Positions 1 through 8,354 of a stretch of 11,467 nt of DNA are shown here, piece after piece. The notes beneath the pieces are model-generated. The model was given only the letters and a program-made list of their open reading frames with translations. It made no database searches and was not told the origin of the DNA. The DNA is from Triparma columacea (lineage: Eukaryota; Sar; Bolidophyceae; Parmales; Triparmaceae). The stretch lies in contig BRYA01000897.1 of NCBI GenBank assembly GCA_030267965.1, positions 4,431 to 15,897 on the forward strand, read 5' to 3'. Made by a program: the position numbers and the translations under genes. Every line of letters starts with the position of its first letter. The stretch's first letter is position 1.

Positions 1-8
1 GCGTTTTC

Positions 9-3000
9 TCAAACGTCGTTTCCCCCTCCTCCTTCCCCCTTGCCCATGCCCACGAGCTCCCCCATGTGAAGGAAGTGGCTTGCCTTCCTTGCCTGCATCA
101 AAATGCTGTCCTTCCTCTTCCCCGCCTTCTTCCCCCTCCCCCCCATCATGCTTGGCCTCCTAAACTTGCTCTGTCCCCTCTCCAAGTCGTCGCTAACCTC
201 CTCCCCGCTTTCCGCCTTTCTCATCAAGTTGTTTATCCTATCCATCACGCTCATGCCCCCCTTGTTGCCCCCTCCGCTCTGCCCCTCCTTCCCTTCCTCC
301 GCCGCTTCAACCTTTTCCCTAATATGCGCCCAAATCGCCTCCCTCCCACTCCCACCCCCCCCAACGCTCCCCCTCCTCTTCGGAGCCTTGCCGTACATCG
401 GTCCCTCATCTAAGGCCCTCCCGCTGCGGCCGCTCGAGGGGTTGTCGGCCTCGTCCTCCTCCTTCCCAGCCTGCATCATTTCCTTGATCTGGCTCTTCCT
501 CATGGTGTTCTGCTTCTTCTTGGCCCTGAACGTCTTGGCGACGTCCCTCCAGTCACCCTTGTACTTTACGAGCTCAGTCTCCTTGTCGCACTCCTCGATC
601 ATCTCCCTGATCTCTGGGAAGCTAGGTCGAGAGGCAGCCGTGGGGTTCCAGCACTTCGTCAACAAGTCGCCAAAGAACGGGTCCCACGTTGAGTCGATTT
701 TCATGCGATAATTCTCAGAAGCGACCTTCATCATAACAAAATGAGGGTTGTCGCCTTCATAGGGCTGGGCCCAGGAGAGGAGCTCCCAGAGGATTATCGA
801 GAAGGAGAAGATGTCAGCTTTCTCAGAGTACTGGAGAAGTGGGAAAGGTGCGGGTTGGTGGGGATAAGTAACGTAAGTAAGTAAGTTTCGTTAATTGGAT
901 AAGTAGCATGATACGGCTCTTGCACAGCCCGCCCTGGCCTCAGTCTCATTCTCACCTTTTCCCCCCTAATGACCTCCGGTGCAGTCCAAAGCGGCGATCC
1001 GCAAGCAGTCATCACCCTGGCCTCGTCGTTGAATCTGCTCTGCCCAAAGTCAGTGATCTTCGCCACAAAATTACCGTCTACCAGGACGTTCTCGCTCTTG
1101 AGGTCCCTATGGATGATCGGAGGGTCGTGCATGTGCAGGTAAGCGCCGCCCTGGGCCATGTCGTTGGCCAGGTCCAGGCACTTACCCATGTGGACATCTC
1201 TCTTGCTGGGCCTTTCAAGGTTGGTGTAGAGGTTCATGATGCTTCCGTACTCACAGAGCTCCATAACCATGTAGAGCTTTCCGACGTCAAACGCGGAGCC
1301 CATGAAGAGGACGATGTTGGGGTGCCTCATGTCCTTGAAAAGGTTGCACTCTTGGTGGAACTCAACAATCAAGTCGTCCGTGAGCTTATTCGCGAACAGT
1401 TCCTTGACGGCAACGCGCGTCCCGAAATACATTCCAGAGTACACCTGGCCGAACGTACCGGTACCGAGCCTCTGACCTATCTTGATCTCGGCCGCTGATA
1501 GGTGGAACTTTCCAATATCAACCATGGACGATATCGAGCCGCGCCTCGCGCCTCCACCAGACCCGGGTCCGCCCGTATCTTTGCCAGTCTTTTTCCTAAA
1601 GGTTGCAAGGCTGGAGGAAGAAATTGAACTCATAGTGGTCCTCTTGGACGTGGCTTCTCTTTTTATTGTGTCCCCGTACACGAGACTCTCCTGCGGAAAG
1701 GGGGCGAGAGGGAGGAAGGTTGCGTTAGTGGGTTGTTGTGGGGTGATTGGTGATTTGAGAAAACCTAGGGAGGAAATATGTTCGACTCACCTTCTCTAGC
1801 CTCGTTAGAATGTCGTGGAACTTCGGCCTGGCCTCAGGATCCGTGGACCAGCAGCGCTTCATAAGCTTGAGCAGAGGGACGAGAGCGGGAGAAAGCTGCA
1901 GGATCTTTGCGGCTGCTTTTGAGCTGGCAAATTCATCTGGACGCTTCCCTGAAGAAACCGAGTACATGATACTCTTTGGATCGAGCGACTTGTACGGCAT
2001 CTCCCTGTAGAGGAACTCAAAGAGAACAACGCCAAAGCTATATACATCAGACGACTCATCGCACTGAGCGTCTTCAATCATCACCTCAGGTGCCGCCCAC
2101 ATGAGGGTGCCGATCTTCTGAGGTTCAGCCGCAGCGTCGTCCGGTGCGCTGCGCGATAATGATAAAAGTGACGAAAGACAATTTTAGTGTCAGAGCGGTG
2201 GTTCTTGAACGCGTGCAAACACGCCCATTCCTGCCAGCAGCGCGCTTCTCTTGCGACCACTTCTCTTGCTACAGCTTCTCTCGCCACCCGATTCTCTCGC
2301 AATCGCTTCTCGCAGCCGCCGCCCACCTCACCTTCTGATCCCGTTCCCAACTAGCACCTTGGACATGCCAAAGTCTGCCACCTTGCAGTGCCAGTTGTCG
2401 GTGACTAAAATGTTCTGCCCCTTCAAGTCCTTGTGTATAATCGGCGGCTTGTGAAGGTGGAGGAACGACATACCCCTACATACGTCGATAATCATTCTCA
2501 TCACCACGCTTTCGCTGATGGCCGTTTCTTCGTCGATAAGGAGGTCGCTTACGTTCCCCTCGAAGCAGAACTCTGTCACCAGCCCGACAAAGTCGCTTTC
2601 TATGATGACCCCCATGAACATGACAATGTTAGGGTGGCGAAGGTTGCTCATCAGCTGAGCCTCCTTGGCAAACTGCTTGAAGAACTCATCTTCGTTCTGC
2701 ACATTCCCCGCCCCTATAAGATGCTTTACGCAGACAACAGTATCGTGCCAGGCCCCTCTGTAAACAATGCCGAAGCTCCCTCTTCCAACCTCCTGGAGAA
2801 TCTCAACGTCAATGGAATGAATGAAGACGTCCCTTGAGAAGTGAGTTTTCCTGAGTGTCCTGCGCCCCTTGAGTGAAAGGCGTCCCTTTGGTGGGGAACC
2901 GTTGTTGGGCGACGACTTGTCGCCCTTGTTTCCTTCCCCTCTTCCCTCTTCCTCCCCCTCATCTTCTTCCTCTTCCTCTTCCTCCTCCTCGGAGTCAGAG

Positions 3001-4400
3001 TTGTCAAAGAGCTCCTCCCTATTGAGTGTGATTTGCGTCCTATTATTTTCGTCGGCAATGAAGACCACCAGCGCGTAGGAAGTCCTGTGTTTGTCCTCGA
3101 GCCTAGAGGTGTTCAGTAAAATCACAGCATCTATCATAACTGTCAAAGGGAAGTATGAAAGAGTAGAGCGCACAACGAAAAGTGTGAGCTTGTTATTACT
3201 TGAGGGAAGCCCACACGCCAACTTCAGCGCAATGATGCCCCCCCTGTTGTGTGCGCGATCCTTACCTAAAATTGTACAGTAAACTATTACGGTGCCTGAG
3301 TCGGTGCCTGAGTCGTTCGCCAGGTCTTCTTGCAGAAGCAAGGTGCAGGCGACCATCGCTGGGGTCTGGATCGCACACAGAATCACGCAATTCTTGAGGC
3401 TTGAGAAAAGGAGGCCAGCGGTGCTATGGTAGATGAAGAAGAAGGCGAGGCAGGTGGGGCTCACACTCCCAAGAAGCGCAGTTTGGGCCCCGATGGAGAA
3501 GGAGGACTGGACAAGGTAGACGGCCAAAAGGATCTTTCGCCGAAGTAGAAGGTACTCCGCTTTGCTGGAGCAGCCCCATAGGAGCAGCAAGCTCGCTATC
3601 TGGAATATCCCGCCAAGCCGGGTGGCCCTTCCCTTAATGTTTACTTCGGTCAAGGCCAGAGCTCTGACAACCAACACAACTGTCGAGACGAACATCATCG
3701 CAATTGAGTAAATCTTGAAACTACGCCAATTGTTCACGGCCACGTATTCCTTGTACTTCTCTTCGGCAGCATCCGAGAGGAACTCTCCAGTCCAACCGCC
3801 TCGCTGAATGAAGCCGGACACCTGCCAGGGGGGGGAGAGGGGGGTTGTAAAAGTTGTAAGTTTCGAGGTGCGTGGCCTGAAACCTTAGCACTCCTTTGTC
3901 ACCTCAACTTTCCCTCCTGTTCCCCCCCCCACCTTTATTCCACCTTCATTCCTCAACCTCAACCTCACCTTATCTTCCTTGTTCTGGTTCACTATCTCTG
4001 TGAGGCTGACCTTTCGTAACGCTAAATTTGGACTCCTCGCTTCGTCAGACTTCGGACTGTTCCTTGTGCTGGCAAGCAAGAGAAGGTGAGGTGAGATGGA
4101 TGTTGGGTGTATGTATGTGGTGAATGTTTGGGGCTGATAAGGAGACGCCTACATTACGTTTGTGAAAGTGGAACGAGCCCCCTCAACATGCAATCCGACG
4201 GCGCACTCTCACCTCGCTTCAATACTCTTGAGTTCCTCTTCCTTCTGTCGCAGGGCCTCCTTAGCATCAACAATGAGTGTATTGACATCTGTTGACGCAC
4301 GCCTAAAAGAAATCCTCGCGACAGACTTTGAACTACGACTTTTCGATGCCGTGCTATCAATGGTCGAATCACCCCCAACTATTGGAGTAACAGCCCTCAT
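9..4400 (-). CDS. Predicted six-pass membrane protein with two tandem TKL-type protein kinase domains (7 exons, 1188 aa)
   Basis: Exons on the minus strand, in coding order: 4400-4213, 4068-3969, 3821-3266, 3139-2332, 2148-1791, 1690-956, 830-9. The exon sum is 3567 nt, all junction phases agree and the stop is TGA at 11-9. The ATG at 4400 follows an in-frame TGA. Residues 38-62 look coiled-coil. About six hydrophobic segments lie at 132-152, 166-180, 191-212, 217-237, 239-259 and 273-291. A nine-Glu run starts at 332. Kinase 1 (about 393-668) has GRGSFG, K420, E441, HKDLKGQN (D519), DFG (537-539) and APE. Kinase 2 (about 739-995) has GTGTFG, K766, E784, HRDLKSEN (D866), DFG (884-886) and APE. 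Both carry RHPNIV and a CW...RP ending typical of TKL kinases. The tail (996-1188) is basic and Ser/Gly-rich. Role inferred: membrane-anchored Ser/Thr or dual-specificity kinase; no ligand-binding domain is recognised. It could be two genes, but the in-phase canonical intron 1691-1790 argues for one. Confidence 0.84.
2149..2331 (-). other. Intron inside kinase 1 activation segment, with internal minisatellite
   Basis: Donor AAG|GTGAGG and acceptor GCGCAG|C, both phase 2. The join gives a continuous activation segment from DFGMSK to the GTLMWAAPE motif. A nearer CAG at 2120-2118 would leave the wrong phase, which is why the acceptor at 2150-2149 was chosen. The stretch before the acceptor, read on the minus strand, is pyrimidine-rich as expected. 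Confidence 0.75.
2245..2320. repeat. 15-bp tandem minisatellite, about five copies, within an intron
   Basis: On the plus strand five units start at 2245, 2260, 2275, 2291 and 2306, with lengths 15, 15, 16, 15 and about 15. The consensus is roughly CTTCTCTYGCNACCR. On the minus strand it reads as a GAGAAG-led repeat and contains many purine runs that resemble exonic splice enhancers. It lies wholly inside the intron. Confidence 0.75.
3140..3265 (-). other. Stop-free, frame-preserving intron inside the sixth membrane segment
   Basis: Donor TTTTAG|GTAAGG and acceptor TTTGACAG|TT, both phase 1, with a pyrimidine-rich 3' end on the minus strand. The length is 126 nt, a multiple of three, and there is no in-frame stop, so the unspliced frame stays open. 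Removing it joins two hydrophobic stretches into one uninterrupted membrane segment (about residues 273-291), which favours splicing. Confidence 0.72.
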
Positions 4401-4786
4401 GTGGGAGGTTTCACCACGAGGCCTAACTGCTTCTCAATCCCACACTGAAGTCAGAAGCCAGTATATTGACGGAAATAGATGTAAAAGCTAAGAACGCGAA
4501 TACACAAACAATCGTTGTTCCAAATTAAAACCTCTATATTCCAAAATTGGGGATGGAATGTTCCTAGCAGTTCCCTGGCCAGAGCCAGAGTCGGGGAGCA
4601 GGGGGACCCAAAAAGCATCTAGGAAAAAAAAAAGAGACTTTCCGTTCACAATCGGGAATATCTTCCTCTTAAATTTGCTTGTAGTGGCGAAGTTGTTACC
4701 TTATACAGTCTGTTGTTCACTAGATAACCTCCCTCATATCAAATTCCCAACTCCTTCTTCGACCTTCACCGAAGATATCCTAGACC
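4401..4786. promoter_or_regulatory. Divergent (bidirectional) promoter region between two kinase genes
   Basis: These 386 bp separate the ATG of the minus-strand tandem kinase gene from the ATG of the plus-strand kinase-PH-SAM-PX gene, so both 5' untranslated regions and promoters must lie here. It is AT-richer than the flanking exons. Visible elements are a perfect CArG-type box, CC(A/T)6GG, at 4541-4550 and a run of ten A at 4624-4633, which would disfavour nucleosomes. I see no convincing TATA box. Open frames that cross this region look like chance reading, not exons. Confidence 0.6.
4541..4550. promoter_or_regulatory. CArG-box-like motif
   Basis: The sequence CCAAAATTGG matches CC(A/T)6GG, the binding consensus of SRF/MADS-type transcription factors. 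It lies 141 bp from the start of the minus-strand kinase and 237 bp from the start of the plus-strand one. Chance occurrence in a window of this size is not unlikely, so function is only suggested by position. Confidence 0.3.
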
Positions 4787-7761
4787 ATGAGTGCCTACTT
4801 GAAGACAAGCGAACCTCCTCCAGTTGGTAACGGTGAAGATGGTGAGTCGAGAAATGTCGTATTTGGATAACACTGGAGTAAATGTTCGAAAAGCGTGATT
4901 TCAAGCACTAACTGTCCTCGGACCCCCATTCTTTCCCAGTCTGTGATGATTTCTTCATGAAACCGGACGATATTTTGTTGGGCCCCGTTGTCGGAAGCGG
5001 ACAATTTGGAGATGTTCATTACGGAAGGTGAGAATTGCGGGGGAGGTTGGTTTTAGTAAGGGGTTGGAGTGTATGATTGGAGTGTTTGGGGGGGAGGGTT
5101 AAGAAGACGAGAGCATAAGTCGTGCTTGCGTGGTGCACCCACCTTAATGCCCCTCCTAAAACGTTCCGCTGCTCTCTACCCCTCTACTCGAAGGTACTTC
5201 GGAGACCCCATAGCAATCAAGATCCAGAAGCTGCCAAAGAATGTTTCAATCTCCAATGGCACTCTCTCAACGTACCTTCTTCGGGAGCTCTCAATCCTAA
5301 AAAATGCGAGGCACGAGAACCTCCTCGAGTATATTGGTGCGTGCGAGACAGAGGAGGTGAACGAGGACGAACCCGCGACCCTCTATATAGTAACAGAGTT
5401 TGCTGCCAACGGAGACCTTCTTCACCTCCTTACATCGACGGAAGTAAAACTGGGATGGAATTTTCTAACCAGGATTATGTTAGGCGCGATGGACGGCCTT
5501 CACTACCTCCATCAGAAGGGGATCATCCACAGGGATATCAAATCTGAGAACATCTTGCTAGACAGCAGCTGGTGCCCAAAGGTATCGGACTTTGGAATGG
5601 CGAGGGAGGTTGGAGGAGGGGGCAGGTGAGAATTAGAGCAGCGTACCGGAAGGCCAGGTTGCAAGCGCTCGTAATACAAACCATCGACTATACCAACCAA
5701 CCAACTAACCAACGCTACTACCAAGGGGCGAGGGGGACTCAAGGGCAAAGCACCAGTTCAGTATCTGCGGGACGGACCAGTACATGGCACCGGAGCTGAT
5801 GTTCGACGAGTCTTACGGCTACCCCGTCGATATTTTCTCCTTCGGACTCGTCATATTTGAGATCCTCGCTCGGACACCCATTGGGAAGGAAGGGTTCTGC
5901 GAGAGGTTCCCAGGGAAGAACTTCAGGCTCGACTACGATGAAATCAAAGGGAAGCTTCCGGAGGAGGTACCTAGCAACCTCGTTGAACTCGCTGTGGTTT
6001 GCAGCGACTACGAGCCCGAGGACCGACCTTTGTCTATTGACGTTGTCGAGTGGTTGGCAGACCTGCTCAAGGCACTCAAGCCGGACGAGGAGGACCAACC
6101 GGAGAGCAAAGAGGAGCCACAAGTTGAGGAAAACGATTTGACGAGCGTCACCGTTAGGTTATCAATGGCTGGGTTTTACGAGTGCGAGGAGGGCACAGAA
6201 GGGGGGGAGGGGGCGAAGGGAGAACTAAGGAGGGGGGGGAGCAACCTCGGGGGAGGACGATTGAGCGACCAGAGCACGGCGTCAAGTTCAACGGCGACCA
6301 AGGAAGAGGACAGAAAAGTAGGCTTCGTTCTGACGAAGCAAATCAGCGAGAAGATGAAGGTGGCAGAGGCGACCCCCGCCAAGATGAAGGTGAGAGAAGG
6401 GAAACGGGAGATCGGGGAACAACTATCGCTATTTCATACACGTTTTCTCACTCAACATGATTGTATCTTTCAGATGGGATGGTTGAATAAGAGGAATAGA
6501 AGCGGCTTCAGGAACTGGAAGAAGAGGTGGTTTGTGCTAAAAGGTGCGGAGCTCAGCTGGTTCGGAAGTCCAGATGAAGTCTTCAGCGGTGCCACTTGGG
6601 GAGTTCCTCACGGAACGATTAACCTCAAAAATAATGTACTCATCAAGGGAAAGAACCTGAGATTCCAAATCCTAGACTGCGACAACATAGACAATACGAA
6701 CGATGACCGCCTGCACAACAGAGAGGTTGCCGCGCTGAACGACACAGATTTGGAAGAGTGGCTTGCTGCTCTGGAGGACCATATTGAGGAGACCAACAGG
6801 TGAGAGAGAGAGATGACTTTCTGTAAAAGTGAACGACACCCTCTCCTTTACGAGCCCCACAACTCTTACGCATTGCTCCCAACTCCTTTCGTGACTCTCT
6901 TCGCTCGTTACAGGGGAGGGGCACAAAAGAGAAAGTCGAAAATGCTTTCGCAGCACAATTTTATTGGTGGGGACGAAGATTCTGGGAAGGAGGTGGCAGA
7001 GGGGGTGGTAAAACACATCGTCACACCCCCAATAGTCGACATCAAGGAGGAGGAAGTAGCACCTCCTGTTCCTGACCTGCTCAGGCAACCAAGCAGCGTC
7101 TTTGGGGCATTTGGGAGCGTCAAGGAATGGCTGAAGAGCCTTGGACTAGGCGAATTAAACAAGAACTTCGCTTCGAATCCCAACCTGACCATGAGGATCA
7201 TCGAGGAGGTGGGTCTTACTGAGAATGACTTGGACGAGCTGGTCATCAAAGACGATTTCTGCAGGCGCATGCTACTCCAGAGCTGTAAAGGAGGTTACAC
7301 ACCCGATCTAATCGCGGACGTCAACGGGGCGAGAGACTTCGGAGATGTCGTTGTTTACAGAGTTAATGCTAGGTACAGGACTAGGAGGAGTGTGGTATAT
7401 TTTAGGTAAGGGTGTGGTTAGGGGGGAGGGTGAGGGGGAGGATGTGTAGGGTTGGCATTCCCTAACAACTTCACATTCACACACTGTCTTTGCTCGATGT
7501 AGGTTCAGCGACTTTGTGAAGATCCAAGCAAAGATAAGAGTCAGCTGCAACGACAGGCCTACCTTGCTTGCAGCATTGCCAAGTTTGCCAGGAAAGGGCA
7601 TCTGGGAGTCAAGAATGGGCATCCGCTCGAAGTCGTTTGTGTCAGATCGACAAAAGGCCCTCGGGGTATGGCTCAAGGGAGTAGTGCAGGTTGTCAAGGA
7701 TGAACCCGACCAACTCAATCTACTGCTAATGCTTCTAGAGCTCAACATCGTACATTCATAA
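4787..7761 (+). CDS. Predicted TKL/LISK-like protein kinase with C-terminal PH, SAM and PX domains (7 exons, 771 aa)
   Basis: Exons: 4787-4841, 4940-5027, 5194-5625, 5726-6389, 6474-6799, 6914-7405, 7503-7761 (2316 nt; all phases agree; stop TAA). An in-frame TAG lies six bases before the ATG. Kinase, residues 30-310: glycine loop GSGQFG, K57, E79, HRDIKSEN (D162), DFG (180-182), GTDQYMAPE and a closing DRP. The GTDQYMAPE segment and the FRLD...CSDYEP stretch suggest the LIMK/TESK-like branch. PH, about 414-516: GWLNKR, basic beta1-beta2, invariant Trp509. SAM, about 585-646: SVKEWLKSLGL. PX, about 663-771: R686-F-S-D-F, PSLPGK (K717), and R735 in an FVSDRQKAL helix, the positions that bind PI3P in canonical PX domains. 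The 311-413 linker is Glu/Gly-rich. No signal peptide or membrane segment. Inferred role: a kinase recruited to phosphoinositide-bearing membranes, probably endosomal, with SAM-mediated assembly. Confidence 0.86.
5626..5725 (+). other. Intron in the activation loop with two in-phase acceptors
   Basis: Donor GGCAG|GTGAGA, phase 2. The acceptor CCAAG at 5725 and a second one, TTCAG at 5761, are both compatible with phase 2. They differ by 36 nt, or 12 residues, in the loop between DFG and APE. The 5725 site yields the sequence RAKHQF before SICGT, which resembles related kinases, so it is used in the gene model. The 3' end of the intron is an unusual C/A-rich run of CCAA units rather than a pyrimidine tract. 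Confidence 0.6.
6390..6473 (+). other. Short stop-free, frame-preserving intron before the PH domain
   Basis: Donor ATGAAG|GTGAGA and acceptor TATCTTTCAG|ATG, both phase 0, length 84 nt (28 codons), without an in-frame stop. It ends exactly at the first strand of the PH domain (GWLNKR). Retention would add 28 residues just before that domain. The good pyrimidine tract and match to the donor consensus favour splicing. Confidence 0.7.
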
Positions 7762-7860
7762 AGGCGAGGAAGGGCAAATGATCGCGGTCGTGGGAGAGGG
7801 TGGATGGGAGGTTAAATGCTGAAGTTTTTCATAAACGACAATTGCCTCTTGTTTGGAAGG

Positions 7861-7895
7861 TTTGAGAAGAAGGCAATTTTTGTTTGCTTCTCAAA
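7861..7895. repeat. Inverted repeat (9-bp stem, 17-base spacer)
   Basis: TTTGAGAAG at 7861-7869 pairs perfectly with CTTCTCAAA at 7887-7895. It begins 99 bases after the kinase stop codon, so in RNA it would be a stem-loop in the 3' untranslated region or just beyond it. Confidence 0.45.
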
Positions 7896-7957
7896 GCTGT
7901 TCTGTAAGCAAGAGAGAATCGAAAAACGCAGCACTTGCCTGCTGAGCCGAAAACGTA

Positions 7958-7984
7958 CCAAAACGCTCTCGAGCTACGTTTTGG
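7958..7984. repeat. Inverted repeat (8-bp stem, 11-base loop)
   Basis: CCAAAACG at 7958-7965 pairs with CGTTTTGG at 7977-7984, and the loop contains the palindrome CTCGAG. It could form a stem-loop in RNA or a cruciform in DNA. No function can be assigned. Confidence 0.4.
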
Positions 7985-8354
7985 GGGGCGCTATACGGCT
8001 GAAAGTGAATATTTTTCTGCAGGAGGTCCGAAGGCTCGAAGTTGGGAGAACTTCTTGGGACACTTGGAGTAGTGGGGTGACAAAGCGGGTGGCGAGGAGG
8101 TAAGAGTGGCTGTCGGGATGACGGAGGAGGGGGATACGGGGTGCAGAAGGGCTCGTGAGGGTCACAAGAGAGGAAAGGGAACACATCGTTGGGCCACTTT
8201 CTAAGGGAGTTGGGCTGGTCTGAAGGTCTGAATCAGGCCCCCCGAAAATTTAACGTCACAGCACCATTACTCACACCAATTAACACCGTCGCGCTTTAAT
8301 TTTTTCGCACGTCGACAATGTAACGCAGATTTTTAGCACCCTGTTGAGGTCATC

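Larger units (their letters stand above)
7762..8354. other. Intergenic region between two co-directional genes
   Basis: 593 bp holding the 3' untranslated end of the kinase gene and the promoter of the membrane protein gene. It contains two short hairpins (listed separately). Closer to the next ATG lie an ACGTCA bZIP-type core at 8253-8258 and a CCAAT box at 8276-8280. A 95-codon open frame from 7816 shows no domain or coding-like composition, and I do not call it a gene. No RNA gene is recognised. Confidence 0.5.

Noticed and set aside
103..711. Plus-strand open frame of 202 codons, Pro/Leu/Ser-rich
   Set aside because: It is the antisense shadow of the last exon of the tandem kinase gene; its composition mirrors a Gly/Glu/Lys-rich coding strand, and it has no domain.
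908..1498. Plus-strand open frame of 196 codons
   Set aside because: It is the mirror of the kinase 2 exon, which has every catalytic motif on the minus strand.
956..1633. Kinase 2 as a separate gene starting at the Met codon near 1633
   Set aside because: The upstream exon ends in frame at a canonical donor, the intron 1691-1790 is phase 0 on both sides, and no promoter-sized gap exists. A separate gene is possible but less simple.
2081..2350. Minus-strand frame with repeated VAREA-like peptide
   Set aside because: It is intron sequence; the peptide repeat simply reflects the 15-bp minisatellite.
4558..4830. Plus-strand 90-codon frame ahead of the kinase-PH-SAM-PX gene
   Set aside because: It crosses the promoter and the first exon in another frame, and has no recognisable domain.
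5069..5193. Alternative start for the plus-strand kinase inside the second intron
   Set aside because: It would lose the glycine-rich loop encoded in exon 2; splicing restores the full N-lobe in phase.
7816..8103. Plus-strand 95-codon frame in the intergenic region
   Set aside because: It contains both hairpins, shows no domain and has no splice-compatible partner; probably chance.
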